Source: Oscillospiraceae bacterium
Lineage (GTDB): Bacteria > Bacillota > Clostridia > Oscillospirales > Oscillospiraceae
NCBI GenBank assembly: GCA_018385135.1
Contig: JAHAWY010000014.1
Span: forward strand, 1 to 49,708
Direction: 5' to 3'
Length of the DNA stretch: 49,708 nucleotides
The notes beneath the pieces are model-generated. The model did not search any database. It was not told the origin of the DNA and was given only the letters and a program-made list of their open reading frames with translations. This document shows positions 1-9,398 of the stretch, one piece after another; within the stretch, counting starts at the first letter, position 1, and every line of letters starts with the position of its first letter. The translations under genes were made by a program, and so were the position numbers.

Positions 1-113
1 ACCCCATAAAAAAAATCATTTAAAAATTATCACCGCGCGGCGGGGGGCTTCAAAAAAACCCACCCGCGGCCCCCCCGCTATCCGCCCCCCCCCCCCCCCC
101 TTCTGTGCTTCTT
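1..113. other. Non-coding, low-quality contig edge
   Basis: No gene is visible. The stretch is a run of homopolymers (A7-A8 blocks, G6, and an unbroken run of 16 C at 85-100) unlike anything else in the window. It lies downstream of the polC stop, so a terminator could be expected, but no clean stem followed by a T-run on the minus strand can be read. The composition suggests an assembly or sequencing artefact at a contig end; that is inference. Confidence 0.6.
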
Positions 114-3100
114 TTAAAACAGGCTCATTTGGCTGGTGTCCGGCATATTACCGAGCGCGCCCAGCTCCTTTAGCTGCTCTATATGGGTTTTACTTACCTT
201 AGGGCAGGCGCTCATAAGCTCCTCAACGGAGATGAAGCGCCGTCCGCCCTCGCGGCAGTTCTCAAGGTCGCGCGCTGCCGCCTCGCCAAGACCGGCAATC
301 GCTATAAAGGGCGGGATGAGCGTGTTGCCGTCGATGACGAATTTTGTAGCCTTCGAGCGGTATATATCCATGCGGGCAAAGTCAAAGCCCCGCATATAAA
401 ACTCATAAACGACCTCAAGCGTTGTGAGTGTATCGGAGTCCTTTGCGCTGGCGTTGGGGTCAAGCTTGATCGCCTTTATCTTCTGCCGTACCGGCTCTAT
501 GCCCCTTGTCATCAGCACCGCGTCAAAGCTGTCGCTGCGGCGGTAAAAATAGCAACTGTAATACGCAAGGGGGTGATGGACCTTAAAATAGGCGATGCGA
601 AACGCCATCATAACATAGGCGACGGCGTGCGCCTTTGGAAAGAGGTATTGGATTTTGCGGCAGGACTCGATATACCATTCGGGAACGCCGAGACTTTGCA
701 TTTCCTCAACGATGCCCTCCGGCCACGGCTTGCCCTTATGGATAGCGCCCTTGCGGACAGCCTCCATATATTTAAACGCACGCTTCGGCTCCATGCCCTT
801 TGAGATCAGATAGAGCATGATATCGTCGCGGCAGCCGACACATTCGTTAACATCGGCGATGCCGTTGACAACAAGCTCGCGGATATTGCCGGCCCAAACG
901 TCTGTGCCGTGCGAAAAGCCGGAAAGACGCACCAGCGTATCAAACTTTTCGGGAGTGGTTTCAACAAGCATCTGGCGCGTAAAGTTCGTGCCGAATTCGG
1001 GAATACCCAGCGTGCCTGTCTTGCCGATGACAGGGTCGTCCTCCGGAACGCCCAGCACCGCGGGGGATTTGAAAATGCTCATAGTGTCCGGGTCGTCAAG
1101 GGGGATCTTCTTCGCGTCCTCGCCCGTTGCGTCCTCAAGCATACGGATCATTGTAGGGTCATCGTGACCCAGCTCATCTAGCTTGAGTAGATTAGCCTCC
1201 ATGCTGTGATACTCAAAGTGAGTGGTGATGATATCGCTTTCAGGGTCGTCGGCGGGATGCTGAACGGGACAAAAATCGGTAACGTCCATATCCTGCGGGA
1301 TAATAACAAGACCGCCGGGGTGCTGACCTGTTGTGCGCTTAACGCCGACGCAGCCCTGCGAAAGACGGTTTTCCTCCGCCTTTGTAACCTTGATGCCGCG
1401 CTCGTTAAGGTAGTTTTTAACATAGCCGAAGGCGGTTTTCTCCGCGAGGGTGCCAACGGTGCCCGCCTTGAAAACATGGTCGCGTCCGAAAAGCGTTTCG
1501 GTATATTTATGTGCCTGCGCCTGATATTCGCCGGAGAAGTTAAGGTCGATATCAGGCACCTTGTCGCCGCCGAAGCCGAGAAAGGTCTCAAAGGGTATGT
1601 CAAAGCCGTCCTTTGCAAGCTTCTCTCCGCAGACAGGACAAAAAGCGTCGGGCATATCCGCGCCGCAGCCGTATTCCTCCTTGTGTGAGAAATCCGTGTA
1701 TTTGCACTTGGGGCAGCGGTAGTGCGCGGGCAGGGAGTTTACCTCCGTGATGCCGGACATGAAAGCGACCAGAGACGAGCCGACGCTGCCGCGAGAGCCG
1801 ACCAGATAGCCCGCCGCAAGCGAGTTTGCAACCAGCTTTTGCGCGGACATATATATAACGTCGTAGTGTCGGTTGAGGATGTCTCCCAGCTCGGTTTCAA
1901 CGCGGGAACTGACAAGCTCCGGCGGATTGTCGCCGTATAGGTCGTGCATTTTGCCATAGACGAGGCTTTTAAGATCCTCCGCGGAGTTTTCGATTTTGGG
2001 CGCGTAAAGGTCTTTGGGCAATAGCTCTATATCCTCGCACATATCGGCGATGGCAACGGTGTTTGTGATAACCACCTCGCGGCATTTTTCCTCGCCCAGA
2101 TATGAAAACTCCTCAAGCATTTCGTCGGTGGTTTTAAAGTATATCGGCAGAGACCTGTCGGCATCTTGAAATTTGCGCCCTGCCAGCAATATGTGGCGGT
2201 AGATCTCGTCCTCAGGGTCAAGGAAGTGAACATCGCCCGTGGCGACGACTGGCTTTGAGAGCTTTTCACCCAGCTCAACAATACGGCGGTTAAAGCCGCG
2301 CAGCTCCTCCTCGTCCTTTGCCATGCCGTTTTCCAGCATGAACATATTGTTGCAGATGGGCTGTATCTCAAGATAGTCGTAAAGCTGCGCCAGGCGGGTT
2401 ATCTCCTCGTCGCTCTTATGCCGGGCAACGGCGTCAAAAATCTCGCCCGCCTCGCAGGCAGAGCCTACGATGATGCCCTCCCTGTATTGCAGCAGCAGGC
2501 TTTTGGGGATGATGGGGTTTTTCTTGAAATGCTCAAGATGTGATTTGGACACAATTTCGTAAAGGTTTTTCAGTCCCTTTTTATTGCGCACCAGAAGAAT
2601 GATGTGGCGGGTGCGGGTGCTCCGCGGATGTGCGTTGCGCTCTGCCCGTGTGAAGCCTTCAAGCTCCGAGCGCTTTGTAATTCCGCGCTCGGAAAGCATT
2701 TCCACAAGCCGCGCCATGATACGCCCGCAGGCGTATGCGTCGTCATCGGCGCGATGGTGGTTAAACTCCGGCAGACCAAGACGAGCGGAGACGATATCAA
2801 GCTTAAAGCGCTTGAGATCGGGCAAAAGGCTTTGCGATAGCACGAGAGTGTCCATATAAACGGGAGCGAAGTCTATGCCGTGCCGCCTTGCGCAGGCGGT
2901 CATAAAGCCGAGGTCAAACTCCGCGTTATGCGCCACCAGCGGAAGCTCGCCGCAAAAGTCCATGAAGCGGCGCAAAGCGTCCTCCTCCTCAGGCGCTCCG
3001 GCAAGGTCACGGTCACTTATGCCGGTAAGCTCAATTATCTCGCGCGTGAGGGGGCGGTGGGGGTCAACAAAGGTTTGAAAATGCTCCTGCGGCTTGCCGC

Positions 3101-4166
3101 CCGAAAAGCGCACCGCGCCTATTTCCGTGATGCGGTCGTTTTTGGTGTCAAGCCCCGTAGTCTCGATATCGAAGGCGACAAAATCCTCGGAAAGCGCGCC
3201 GTCTTTTATATCGCCGTAAACGGCGAGCTTGTCGTCAACGTCGTTGATGTAATAGCCCTCAACGCCGAATATGACCTTAAACTTAGGCTCGTCCTCCTTG
3301 CGGGAGGAATTCACCTTTTTCGCTGCGTTCCACATTTCGGGAAACGCCTGAGCAACGCCGTGGTCTGTTATGGCAAGGGCGGGATGCCCCCATGAAGCGG
3401 CGCGCTTAACAGCCTCCGTCGGGTCGGTAAGTGCGTCTAGGGTCGAAAACTTTGTATGCAGATGCAGCTCAACGCGTTTTTCCTCCGCCGTGTCCGTGCG
3501 CTTGGGCGCTTTGCCCAGAACAACGGAGCGCGGCTCTAAGGCTATGTCCTCGTCGTAGCGGTTGTAGCCGACATAGCCTGAGACTATAACATAGTCACCG
3601 GGCTTGAGAGCTTCCAGCTCGCCGCGGTCGTCGCCCTCCTTAAAGTATTTCGATACGCGGATTGAGCTTGTATTATCGGTCATATCAAAGCACAGCACCC
3701 AGCCCTTTCGCTTTTCTATGACACGGTTTTCAGAAAAGAAGATTTTTCCCTGCACGACCACGTTGCCGGACTCAAGGTTAAGAGTGTCCATCGGCACACT
3801 CTCGCCTTTGATGGCACGACCGAAAATAACCTTGCCGGGAGCGGCACTGCCGGAGGCTTTCTTAGTCCCCGCCTCCGAGCTTGCCGGGGAGGGCTTTGCC
3901 GAATTGCTTTTGGTCAGAGCATAGGCGGTCAGCGAATTAAGCGTAACGGAGGATAAACCGTAATGAGCGGCGATACGACCTTCCAGTGTGTGCTTTTCCG
4001 CGGGAGCGGGAGCGCGGGCAAACTGCGCTTCTATGGTCATTGTCAGCCTTTCGCGGCTTACGGTCGCCGAGACTACGGCGGCGCTTTTAAGCCCGCCGCA
4101 CAGATCGCCCAGATCCGCGCAAAAGGGGAACATATCCAAAAACGGGGTTTTCGTTTCATCACTCAT
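114..4166 (-). CDS. polC: DNA polymerase III PolC-type alpha subunit
   Basis: This is the replicative DNA polymerase of low-GC Gram-positives, which carries its own 3'-5' proofreading exonuclease. The 1350-residue protein shows the PolC order: an OB-fold at about 135-215, the first PHP half with HLHTKFSTLDA near 235, a DnaQ-like exonuclease from about 330 (FDIETTGL), the second PHP part with GDVHFLDP, a zinc finger (CPKC, later CPVC), and the palm with PDIDLNFSGEYQ containing the catalytic aspartates. The start at 4166 was chosen because GGAGGAA lies about 10 bases upstream; an earlier in-frame start at 4232 would overlap ispG and has no ribosome site. It is the last gene of the uppS-cdsA-dxr-rseP-ispG run and complete at its C-terminus (ends SQMSLF). 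It is slightly shorter than the Bacillus protein of about 1437 residues. Confidence 0.97.
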   Translation of the reverse strand: MSDETKTPFLDMFPFCADLGDLCGGLKSAAVVSATVSRERLTMTIEAQFARAPAPAEKHTLEGRIAAHYGLSSVTLNSLTAYALTKSNSAKPSPASSEAGTKKASGSAAPGKVIFGRAIKGESVPMDTLNLESGNVVVQGKIFFSENRVIEKRKGWVLCFDMTDNTSSIRVSKYFKEGDDRGELEALKPGDYVIVSGYVGYNRYDEDIALEPRSVVLGKAPKRTDTAEEKRVELHLHTKFSTLDALTDPTEAVKRAASWGHPALAITDHGVAQAFPEMWNAAKKVNSSRKEDEPKFKVIFGVEGYYINDVDDKLAVYGDIKDGALSEDFVAFDIETTGLDTKNDRITEIGAVRFSGGKPQEHFQTFVDPHRPLTREIIELTGISDRDLAGAPEEEDALRRFMDFCGELPLVAHNAEFDLGFMTACARRHGIDFAPVYMDTLVLSQSLLPDLKRFKLDIVSARLGLPEFNHHRADDDAYACGRIMARLVEMLSERGITKRSELEGFTRAERNAHPRSTRTRHIILLVRNKKGLKNLYEIVSKSHLEHFKKNPIIPKSLLLQYREGIIVGSACEAGEIFDAVARHKSDEEITRLAQLYDYLEIQPICNNMFMLENGMAKDEEELRGFNRRIVELGEKLSKPVVATGDVHFLDPEDEIYRHILLAGRKFQDADRSLPIYFKTTDEMLEEFSYLGEEKCREVVITNTVAIADMCEDIELLPKDLYAPKIENSAEDLKSLVYGKMHDLYGDNPPELVSSRVETELGDILNRHYDVIYMSAQKLVANSLAAGYLVGSRGSVGSSLVAFMSGITEVNSLPAHYRCPKCKYTDFSHKEEYGCGADMPDAFCPVCGEKLAKDGFDIPFETFLGFGGDKVPDIDLNFSGEYQAQAHKYTETLFGRDHVFKAGTVGTLAEKTAFGYVKNYLNERGIKVTKAEENRLSQGCVGVKRTTGQHPGGLVIIPQDMDVTDFCPVQHPADDPESDIITTHFEYHSMEANLLKLDELGHDDPTMIRMLEDATGEDAKKIPLDDPDTMSIFKSPAVLGVPEDDPVIGKTGTLGIPEFGTNFTRQMLVETTPEKFDTLVRLSGFSHGTDVWAGNIRELVVNGIADVNECVGCRDDIMLYLISKGMEPKRAFKYMEAVRKGAIHKGKPWPEGIVEEMQSLGVPEWYIESCRKIQYLFPKAHAVAYVMMAFRIAYFKVHHPLAYYSCYFYRRSDSFDAVLMTRGIEPVRQKIKAIKLDPNASAKDSDTLTTLEVVYEFYMRGFDFARMDIYRSKATKFVIDGNTLIPPFIAIAGLGEAAARDLENCREGGRRFISVEELMSACPKVSKTHIEQLKELGALGNMPDTSQMSLF

Positions 4167-4204
4167 ATGTATTGCTTTCCTCCATGAATTTTGAGCCGCT
4201 TTGC

Positions 4205-5254
4205 TTAAAGCCCGCTTCGCACCAGCGCGCAAAGCTCGTCGGCGAGCCTGTCCTCGGGTACTTTTTTAACCAGCTCACCTTTTTTGAAGATAATGCCCTC
4301 GCCCCTGCCTCCGGCAAGACCATAATCGGCGTGCTTGGCTTCGCCCGGTCCGTTTACGGCACAGCCCATAACGGCGACCGTGATGGGCTGCTTAATATCG
4401 GAGAGCAGCTCCTCAACGCGTCGGGCAGTGCCGATAAGGTCAATGCAGGTGCGCCCGCAGGTGGGGCAGGAGATGATGTTAACACCGTCTTGCCGCAGTC
4501 CTGCCGCCTTTAGTATTGCAATGCCCGCGCGAACCTCGGAAATCGGATCCGCGGTCAATGAAACGCGCAGCGTATCGCCTATGCCGTCAAGCAGCAGAGA
4601 GCCGATGCCGACGGAGGATTTTATCACGCCCATATACTCGCTGCCGCTTTCGGTAACGCCCAGATGCAGCGGATAGTCCGTATGCTCGGCGAGCAGGCGG
4701 TATGCCTCCACCGTGTAGGGAACGGAGGAGGATTTTACGGAGATGCAGATATCGTCAAAGCCGACACGCTCTAACAGGCGAACGTGTCCCAGAGCGCTTT
4801 CGACCAGCGCGCGGGGCGTCGGTCCGTATTTTTCAAGCAGAGCCTTTTCAACGCTGCCGCTGTTTACGCCAATGCGGATGGGGATACCGTTTGCGCGGCA
4901 GGCGTCGGCAACGAGCCTTACCTTATCCTCGGAGCCGATGTTGCCGGGGTTGATGCGGATTTTGTCAAAGCCCGCGTCTGCCGCCGCCAGCGCCAGCCTG
5001 TAATCAAAATGAATATCCGCCACCAGCGGAGTGTTGGTCGCGCGGCGGATAGCGGGAAGAGCCTTTGCCGCCTTTTCATCCGGCACGGCAAGGCGCACGA
5101 TGTCACAGCCGGCGTCGGCAAGCGCTTTTATCTGCGCAAGGGTGGCTTCTATATCGTCTGTTTTGGTGTTGCACATCGACTGCACCGAAATCGGCGCGCC
5201 GCCGCCAAGCTCCACACCGCCGACGGAGATTTTTTTGCTTTTCTGCCGTATCAT
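4205..5254 (-). CDS. ispG: 4-hydroxy-3-methylbut-2-en-1-yl diphosphate synthase (IspG/GcpE)
   Basis: The enzyme converts 2-C-methyl-D-erythritol 2,4-cyclodiphosphate to HMBPP in the non-mevalonate (MEP) isoprenoid pathway, using a [4Fe-4S] cluster in the cytosol. The 349-residue protein has the bacterial TIM-barrel N-terminus (VQSMCNTKTDD, VADIHFDYRLAL, RINPGNIG) and the cluster ligands Cys263 and Cys266 (SCPTCGRTC), Cys298 and Glu305 (GCAVNGPGEA). The start at 5254 has GGAG about 6 bases upstream. It stands 38 bases before polC and 57 bases after rseP, in the same direction, with dxr of the same pathway two genes upstream. In Bacillus the comparable position is held by proS. Confidence 0.97.
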   Translation of the reverse strand: MIRQKSKKISVGGVELGGGAPISVQSMCNTKTDDIEATLAQIKALADAGCDIVRLAVPDEKAAKALPAIRRATNTPLVADIHFDYRLALAAADAGFDKIRINPGNIGSEDKVRLVADACRANGIPIRIGVNSGSVEKALLEKYGPTPRALVESALGHVRLLERVGFDDICISVKSSSVPYTVEAYRLLAEHTDYPLHLGVTESGSEYMGVIKSSVGIGSLLLDGIGDTLRVSLTADPISEVRAGIAILKAAGLRQDGVNIISCPTCGRTCIDLIGTARRVEELLSDIKQPITVAVMGCAVNGPGEAKHADYGLAGGRGEGIIFKKGELVKKVPEDRLADELCALVRSGL

Positions 5255-5311
5255 GGATTACTCCTTTAGTCAAACTCACGCGGACGCAGTTTTAATGCGT
5301 CCGCGTATTTG

Positions 5312-6367
5312 TCATTTGAACAGCTTGTAGATATCATTGAGCATAACGATTGCCATCAGCCCCAGCAGCAAAACGAAGCCTGCCGTGTGAACATAGCCCT
5401 CGTATTTGGGGTTTAGCCTGCGCCGTGTAAGCCCCTCGTAGGCTGCGGTGACTAACAGAAACAGCACCCTGCCGCCGTCAAGCGCGGGGATGGGGAGCAT
5501 ATTCATAACTGCTAGGTTTATGGCGATAAAGGCGGCAAGATAGGCGATGCCCATCATCGCGCCCGTGGTTGTGGCCGCGGATTCGCCGACGTCGTTGATT
5601 ATTTCAACGATACCCACGGGACCGGAAAGCTCTTTTAGTCCTACAGCGCCTGTCAGAAGGTCAGACAGACCGAGCCATACAAGGCGGGTAAAGTCCTTTG
5701 AGGCGTCCCACGCGCGGCTAAGGACTGTTCCGAAGCCGGTTTCCTCTGCGCCGCCCATATATATACCGATCTTTGTAACGGTTTGACCGTCAAGCTCATA
5801 TTCAACGGGTGAAAGGTCAAAGTCCTTAAGCTCAAGCTTTTCGCCGTTGCGCAGGAGGATAAGGTCATAGCGCGTGTCCTCCGAACGGTTTAGAAAGAAG
5901 CTGATGTTGGAGGTGAAATAAATGCGGTGTCCGTCAATCTCGTAAAACTCGTCGCCCACCATAAGCCCCTGCTCGCCCTCATAGGGGCAGCCGGCTTCAA
6001 AGCCCGACAGCACGGGAGCGGAAAAGCTGGCAGAGCCGGGAACGAGGAACATAAGCACTATGAAGCCGAAGATAAAGTTCATGGCGGCGCCGGCGATCAA
6101 AATGAGCATCCGCTTCCACCAGACTTGGTTTGTAAAAGCGCGCGGGTCGTCCGACTCCTCGTCCTCCTCCATCGCGCAGTAGCCGCCTATAGGTACGGCA
6201 CGCCAGGCATAGAGCGTTTCGCCCTTTTGCTTTTTTATGATTGCCGGACCCATACCGATTGCAAATTCGCTCACCTTTACTTTAAAGAGCTTGGCAACGG
6301 TGAAGTGACCAAGCTCATGCGTGGCGATAAGGATGCCGAAAATCAGAATTCCGAGAATTATATACAT
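5312..6367 (-). CDS. rseP: RIP metalloprotease RseP/RasP (site-2 protease)
   Basis: This intramembrane zinc protease cleaves membrane-anchored regulators and remnant signal peptides. The 351-residue protein begins with a hydrophobic helix carrying the HExxH motif (His17-Glu18-Leu-Gly-His21), then a PDZ-like region in the middle third, and C-terminal membrane segments with the LDG zinc-ligand motif in MLPIPALDGGRVLF. The start at 6367 is preceded by AGAGG; a longer in-frame reading to 6571 would run into dxr and is rejected. It sits between dxr and ispG, the usual neighbours in Clostridia. Substrates cannot be told from the sequence. Confidence 0.95.
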   Translation of the reverse strand: MYIILGILIFGILIATHELGHFTVAKLFKVKVSEFAIGMGPAIIKKQKGETLYAWRAVPIGGYCAMEEDEESDDPRAFTNQVWWKRMLILIAGAAMNFIFGFIVLMFLVPGSASFSAPVLSGFEAGCPYEGEQGLMVGDEFYEIDGHRIYFTSNISFFLNRSEDTRYDLILLRNGEKLELKDFDLSPVEYELDGQTVTKIGIYMGGAEETGFGTVLSRAWDASKDFTRLVWLGLSDLLTGAVGLKELSGPVGIVEIINDVGESAATTTGAMMGIAYLAAFIAINLAVMNMLPIPALDGGRVLFLLVTAAYEGLTRRRLNPKYEGYVHTAGFVLLLGLMAIVMLNDIYKLFK

Positions 6368-6452
6368 AGACAAACCTCTTGTTTGGAATTTGAACGGAAA
6401 AGCGTTCAAGGGTATTATATGCGCCAAAGGCAGATATTTTGGTAATATTCTG

Positions 6453-7607
6453 TTAAATCTTTCTCGGATATCTCTCGTTAACGAAGGAGCGTGCCGATTT
6501 ATCGGCGTTTTGCAGCTCGGAAAGGCTTGGCGTGCCGTCCGACGAAAGCGCCTCCACCGCTTGGGCGACAATGTCGTAAATTCCGTTAAAGGAAAGCTTT
6601 TTTGCCAAAAACAGCGCCACGGCAGCTTCGTTGGCAGCGCTCATTACCGCCGCCGCCGTGCCGCCGCGCCTTGCACAGTCCATAGCGAGGGCGAGACAGG
6701 GAACCTTGTCAAAATCAGGCTCTGAAAAGCTCAATTCGCCGAGACCGGCAAAATCCGGAGCGGGAATACCGCCGTCGCGTCTTTCGGGGTAGCAAAGCGC
6801 GTGCTGGATAGGCAGGCGCATATCGGCAACGCCGAGCTGGGCAATAACGCTGCCGTCGATAAACTCAACCATTGAATGAACGATGCTCTGCGGGTGAATA
6901 AGCACCTTGATCTCATCGGGAGAAACGCCGAAAAGGTGCATCGCCTCGATAAATTCAAGCCCCTTGTTCATCATTGTGGCGCTGTCCACGCTGATTTTTG
7001 CGCCCATGCTCCAGTTGGGATGCGCAACTGCCTGTTCGGGCGTAACGTCCTCAAGCTCGGAGCGAGCCTTGCCTCTGAACGGACCGCCCGAGCCTGTCAG
7101 CAGTAAGCGGCGCAGCGAGCGGGAGCTGCCCTGCGCTTCAAGGCATTGAAAGATCGCGGAATGCTCGCTGTCCACAGGGAGGATTTCCGCGCCCTTTTCA
7201 TGAGCGCGCGCCATGACCAGTTCCCCGCCGCAAACCAGAGTTTCCTTGTTGGCAAGGGCAATACGGCGACCGGCATCTATTGCCGCGAGCGTCGGCAAAA
7301 GACCGACAGAGCCGGAAACTGCCGTTACGACGCACTCAGCGTAGCTGACCGCACAGTCGGTGAGTGCGTCCATGCCGCTGCCGACCTTTATGTCCGTGTC
7401 CGCCAGCGCGAGACGAAGCTGCCTTGCCGAGGACTCGTCCGTAACGCAGACAAATTCGGGCTTGAATTTTCTTGCCTGCTGCTCAAGCAGCGTTATATTA
7501 CGGTTGCCGGAAATCGCCTTAACGCGAATTCCCAAAGTCTCCGCAACAGCGAGAGCCTGTGTGCCCACGCTGCCGGTAGAGCCTAAAACCGATATGGAGT
7601 TTACCAT
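6453..7607 (-). CDS. dxr: 1-deoxy-D-xylulose 5-phosphate reductoisomerase
   Basis: The enzyme catalyses the NADPH-dependent first committed step of the MEP isoprenoid pathway. Visible motifs are the dinucleotide fold LGSTGSVGTQAL at the N-terminus, the metal and substrate site LPVDSEHSAIFQCL, and SVDSATMMNKGLE in the catalytic domain. Two in-frame ATG codons lie six bases apart (7613 and 7607). The upstream AAAGGA is directly adjacent to the first but about six bases from the second, so 7607 is preferred, giving 384 residues. It is followed by rseP after 85 bases and preceded by cdsA. The MEP enzymes dxr and ispG are thus in one transcription direction with uppS, which consumes isoprenoid precursors. 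Confidence 0.96.
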   Translation of the reverse strand: MVNSISVLGSTGSVGTQALAVAETLGIRVKAISGNRNITLLEQQARKFKPEFVCVTDESSARQLRLALADTDIKVGSGMDALTDCAVSYAECVVTAVSGSVGLLPTLAAIDAGRRIALANKETLVCGGELVMARAHEKGAEILPVDSEHSAIFQCLEAQGSSRSLRRLLLTGSGGPFRGKARSELEDVTPEQAVAHPNWSMGAKISVDSATMMNKGLEFIEAMHLFGVSPDEIKVLIHPQSIVHSMVEFIDGSVIAQLGVADMRLPIQHALCYPERRDGGIPAPDFAGLGELSFSEPDFDKVPCLALAMDCARRGGTAAAVMSAANEAAVALFLAKKLSFNGIYDIVAQAVEALSSDGTPSLSELQNADKSARSFVNERYPRKI

Positions 7608-7613
7608 ATTCAT

Positions 7614-7786
7614 TCCTTTCAGCTAAGTGCCTGCCGACTCTCAAAAGGATAAAGGATGCGCTTTTGCGCCTTTTGCCGCCGGGCGGCATGGCAGGTGTTT
7701 TTTCTCTTTGAAAATAGAAAAATCGTTTCTCTCTGTCTAAAATGTAAAACGGATTTTTATGAGGGCTGGTTTTGCCTGCATGGGGC
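7614..7786 (-). other. cdsA-dxr intercistronic region with GC-rich hairpin
   Basis: This 173-base gap in an otherwise compact operon holds inverted repeats read on the minus strand: TGCCGCC facing GGCGGCA near 7680, and GCGC-TTTT-GCGC beside it. Neither is followed by a T-run on the minus strand, so read-through into dxr is expected. They may affect RNA processing. No promoter was recognised. Confidence 0.3.
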
Positions 7787-8608
7787 TTATTTTATTGCGG
7801 GCAGCAAAAGCACCAGCAGCTCCATCATCGGGGCGGTGAAGTGCATACTGTCAAACCTGTCGAGCATACCGCCGTGTCCGGGGATGAGATGACCGTAGTC
7901 CTTGATGCCGTACTGACGCTTGACGGCGGAAAAGGCAAGGTCGCCGAGCTGGCAGACAAGGCTGCCGAGAAGTCCGTAAAGTGCCAGCAGAAGGTAATTG
8001 ACCTCAAAGCCGTTGCGGCTGAGAACGAAGCCGTAGACGAGCATGAGGATCACCGTGCTTGCAAAGCCGCCGATGCAGCCGGCGAGGGTCTTATTGGGAG
8101 AAAGGTGGGGAAAGATTTTGCGCTTGCCGAAGAATTTTCCCGCGAAGTATGCTCCGCTGTCGCTGGAAAAGGCGGCGACAAAGGGCAAAAGCAGAAAAAC
8201 GGGGGCATAGCTTTTATCAAGCCCTATGCGCACAAGAGCGGCAAGCAGCAGCGGCATAACACCGCCGGCAAAAATGACCGCCAGCGCTGTTTCCACCTTA
8301 ATGCGCTCCGCCCCGCGGTAGGAAAGCATAAGCTCACAGAACATGATGAGCGTCAATGCGTACATGGCGGTGTTCGTAACAACGCTGCTTTGCGCAAAAA
8401 CGCAGGAAACAGGCGTTAAAAAGCCAACGGCTGAGGCATAGCCGCGAAAGCGCTTGGGCATTTTTTCGTCTATGCAGCGAAGAAGCTCCCACGCCGCTCC
8501 TGCGGATATAAGCCCAACAACGACCGCAAAGCCCCAGAGAGGGGCGAAAAAAATAATTGCAAAAAGAAGCGGCACGGCAATGACCGCCACAATAATTCTT
8601 GTTGCCAT
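7787..8608 (-). CDS. cdsA: Phosphatidate cytidylyltransferase (CDP-diglyceride synthase)
   Basis: The membrane enzyme makes CDP-diacylglycerol from CTP and phosphatidic acid, the branch point for phosphatidylglycerol and other phospholipids. The 273-residue protein is hydrophobic throughout, with about seven or eight membrane segments, and ends with the family signature SAVKRQYGIKDYG followed by IPGHGGMLDRFD, which carries the metal-binding aspartates. Its start at 8608 has GGAG upstream. It lies 46 bases after uppS in the same direction. PlsY, which acts two steps earlier in phospholipid synthesis, is elsewhere in this window (27419). Confidence 0.96.
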   Translation of the reverse strand: MATRIIVAVIAVPLLFAIIFFAPLWGFAVVVGLISAGAAWELLRCIDEKMPKRFRGYASAVGFLTPVSCVFAQSSVVTNTAMYALTLIMFCELMLSYRGAERIKVETALAVIFAGGVMPLLLAALVRIGLDKSYAPVFLLLPFVAAFSSDSGAYFAGKFFGKRKIFPHLSPNKTLAGCIGGFASTVILMLVYGFVLSRNGFEVNYLLLALYGLLGSLVCQLGDLAFSAVKRQYGIKDYGHLIPGHGGMLDRFDSMHFTAPMMELLVLLLPAIK

Positions 8609-8654
8609 AGTGTTCTCCTTTCGCCCAAAGGGGCGTTAAGCGAGCCTTGCGCGG

Positions 8655-9398
8655 CTAAATGCCGCCATAGCGCCTGCTGCGGGCTTGATACCAGATGATG
8701 GCTTCGTCAAGGTCGCTTGTTTTAAAATCCGGCCAGAGAATGTCGGAAAAATACAGCTCGGAATACGCGGACTGCCACATGAGGAAATTTGAAAGCCGTT
8801 TTTCCCCGCCGGGACGAAGGATAAGGTCAGGGTCGGGAACGCCCGCTGAAAACAGACGGTCGGAAAGAGCCTGTTCGCTAAGCTCGCCGACTTCGCCGCG
8901 CGCGTATTCCTCCGCATAGCTTTGAGCGGCGCGGAGGATCTCGTCTCTCCCTCCGTAGTTGAGGCATATGTTGACCTGGCAGCCCGAATAGTGCGTGCTT
9001 ATCTCGCTCGTGCGTTCAATGAGAGCGAGCAGCTTTGGGCTTAGAACGGAAACGTCGCCGAAAAATTTCATTTTTACACGGTCGCGCTCCATGCGCTCGA
9101 TTGCCTCGTAAAGATATTTTTCCAAAAGTCCCATGATGGCATCGACCTCGTCTTTGGGACGCTTCCAGTTTTCCGTTGAGAAGGCGTAAACCGTGAGGTA
9201 TTCGATGCCGATATCCTTACAGTAGTTGGCGATGGTGCGGAAGGTCTCCGCTCCCTGCGCGTGACCGGCGCTCCGCGGCAAGGAGCGCTGCTGTGCCCAG
9301 CGACCGTTGCCGTCCATAATAATGCCAATATGGCGAGGGAGATTTTGAGTATCTATCTCCCTCGCCTTTTCTGCTTTTTTTCTGCGAAACTGCAACAT
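8655..9398 (-). CDS. uppS: Isoprenyl transferase (undecaprenyl diphosphate synthase)
   Basis: This cis-prenyltransferase builds the C55 lipid carrier for cell-wall synthesis. The 247-residue protein has the family signature HIGIIMDGNGRWA with catalytic Asp29, the region YAFSTENWKRP, and the C-terminal substrate motif around RPGGEKRLSNFLMWQ. Here the usual RTSGE reads RPGGE, a conservative variant. The start codon overlaps the stop of frr by one base (TGATG arrangement), which implies translational coupling. It sits directly before cdsA. Length fits the family (about 245-260). Confidence 0.96.
   Translation of the reverse strand: MLQFRRKKAEKAREIDTQNLPRHIGIIMDGNGRWAQQRSLPRSAGHAQGAETFRTIANYCKDIGIEYLTVYAFSTENWKRPKDEVDAIMGLLEKYLYEAIERMERDRVKMKFFGDVSVLSPKLLALIERTSEISTHYSGCQVNICLNYGGRDEILRAAQSYAEEYARGEVGELSEQALSDRLFSAGVPDPDLILRPGGEKRLSNFLMWQSAYSELYFSDILWPDFKTSDLDEAIIWYQARSRRYGGI

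Noticed and set aside
4167..4232. Longer N-terminus for PolC from 4232
   Set aside because: It would overlap ispG, has no ribosome site and adds a sequence unlike PolC; GGAGG supports 4166.
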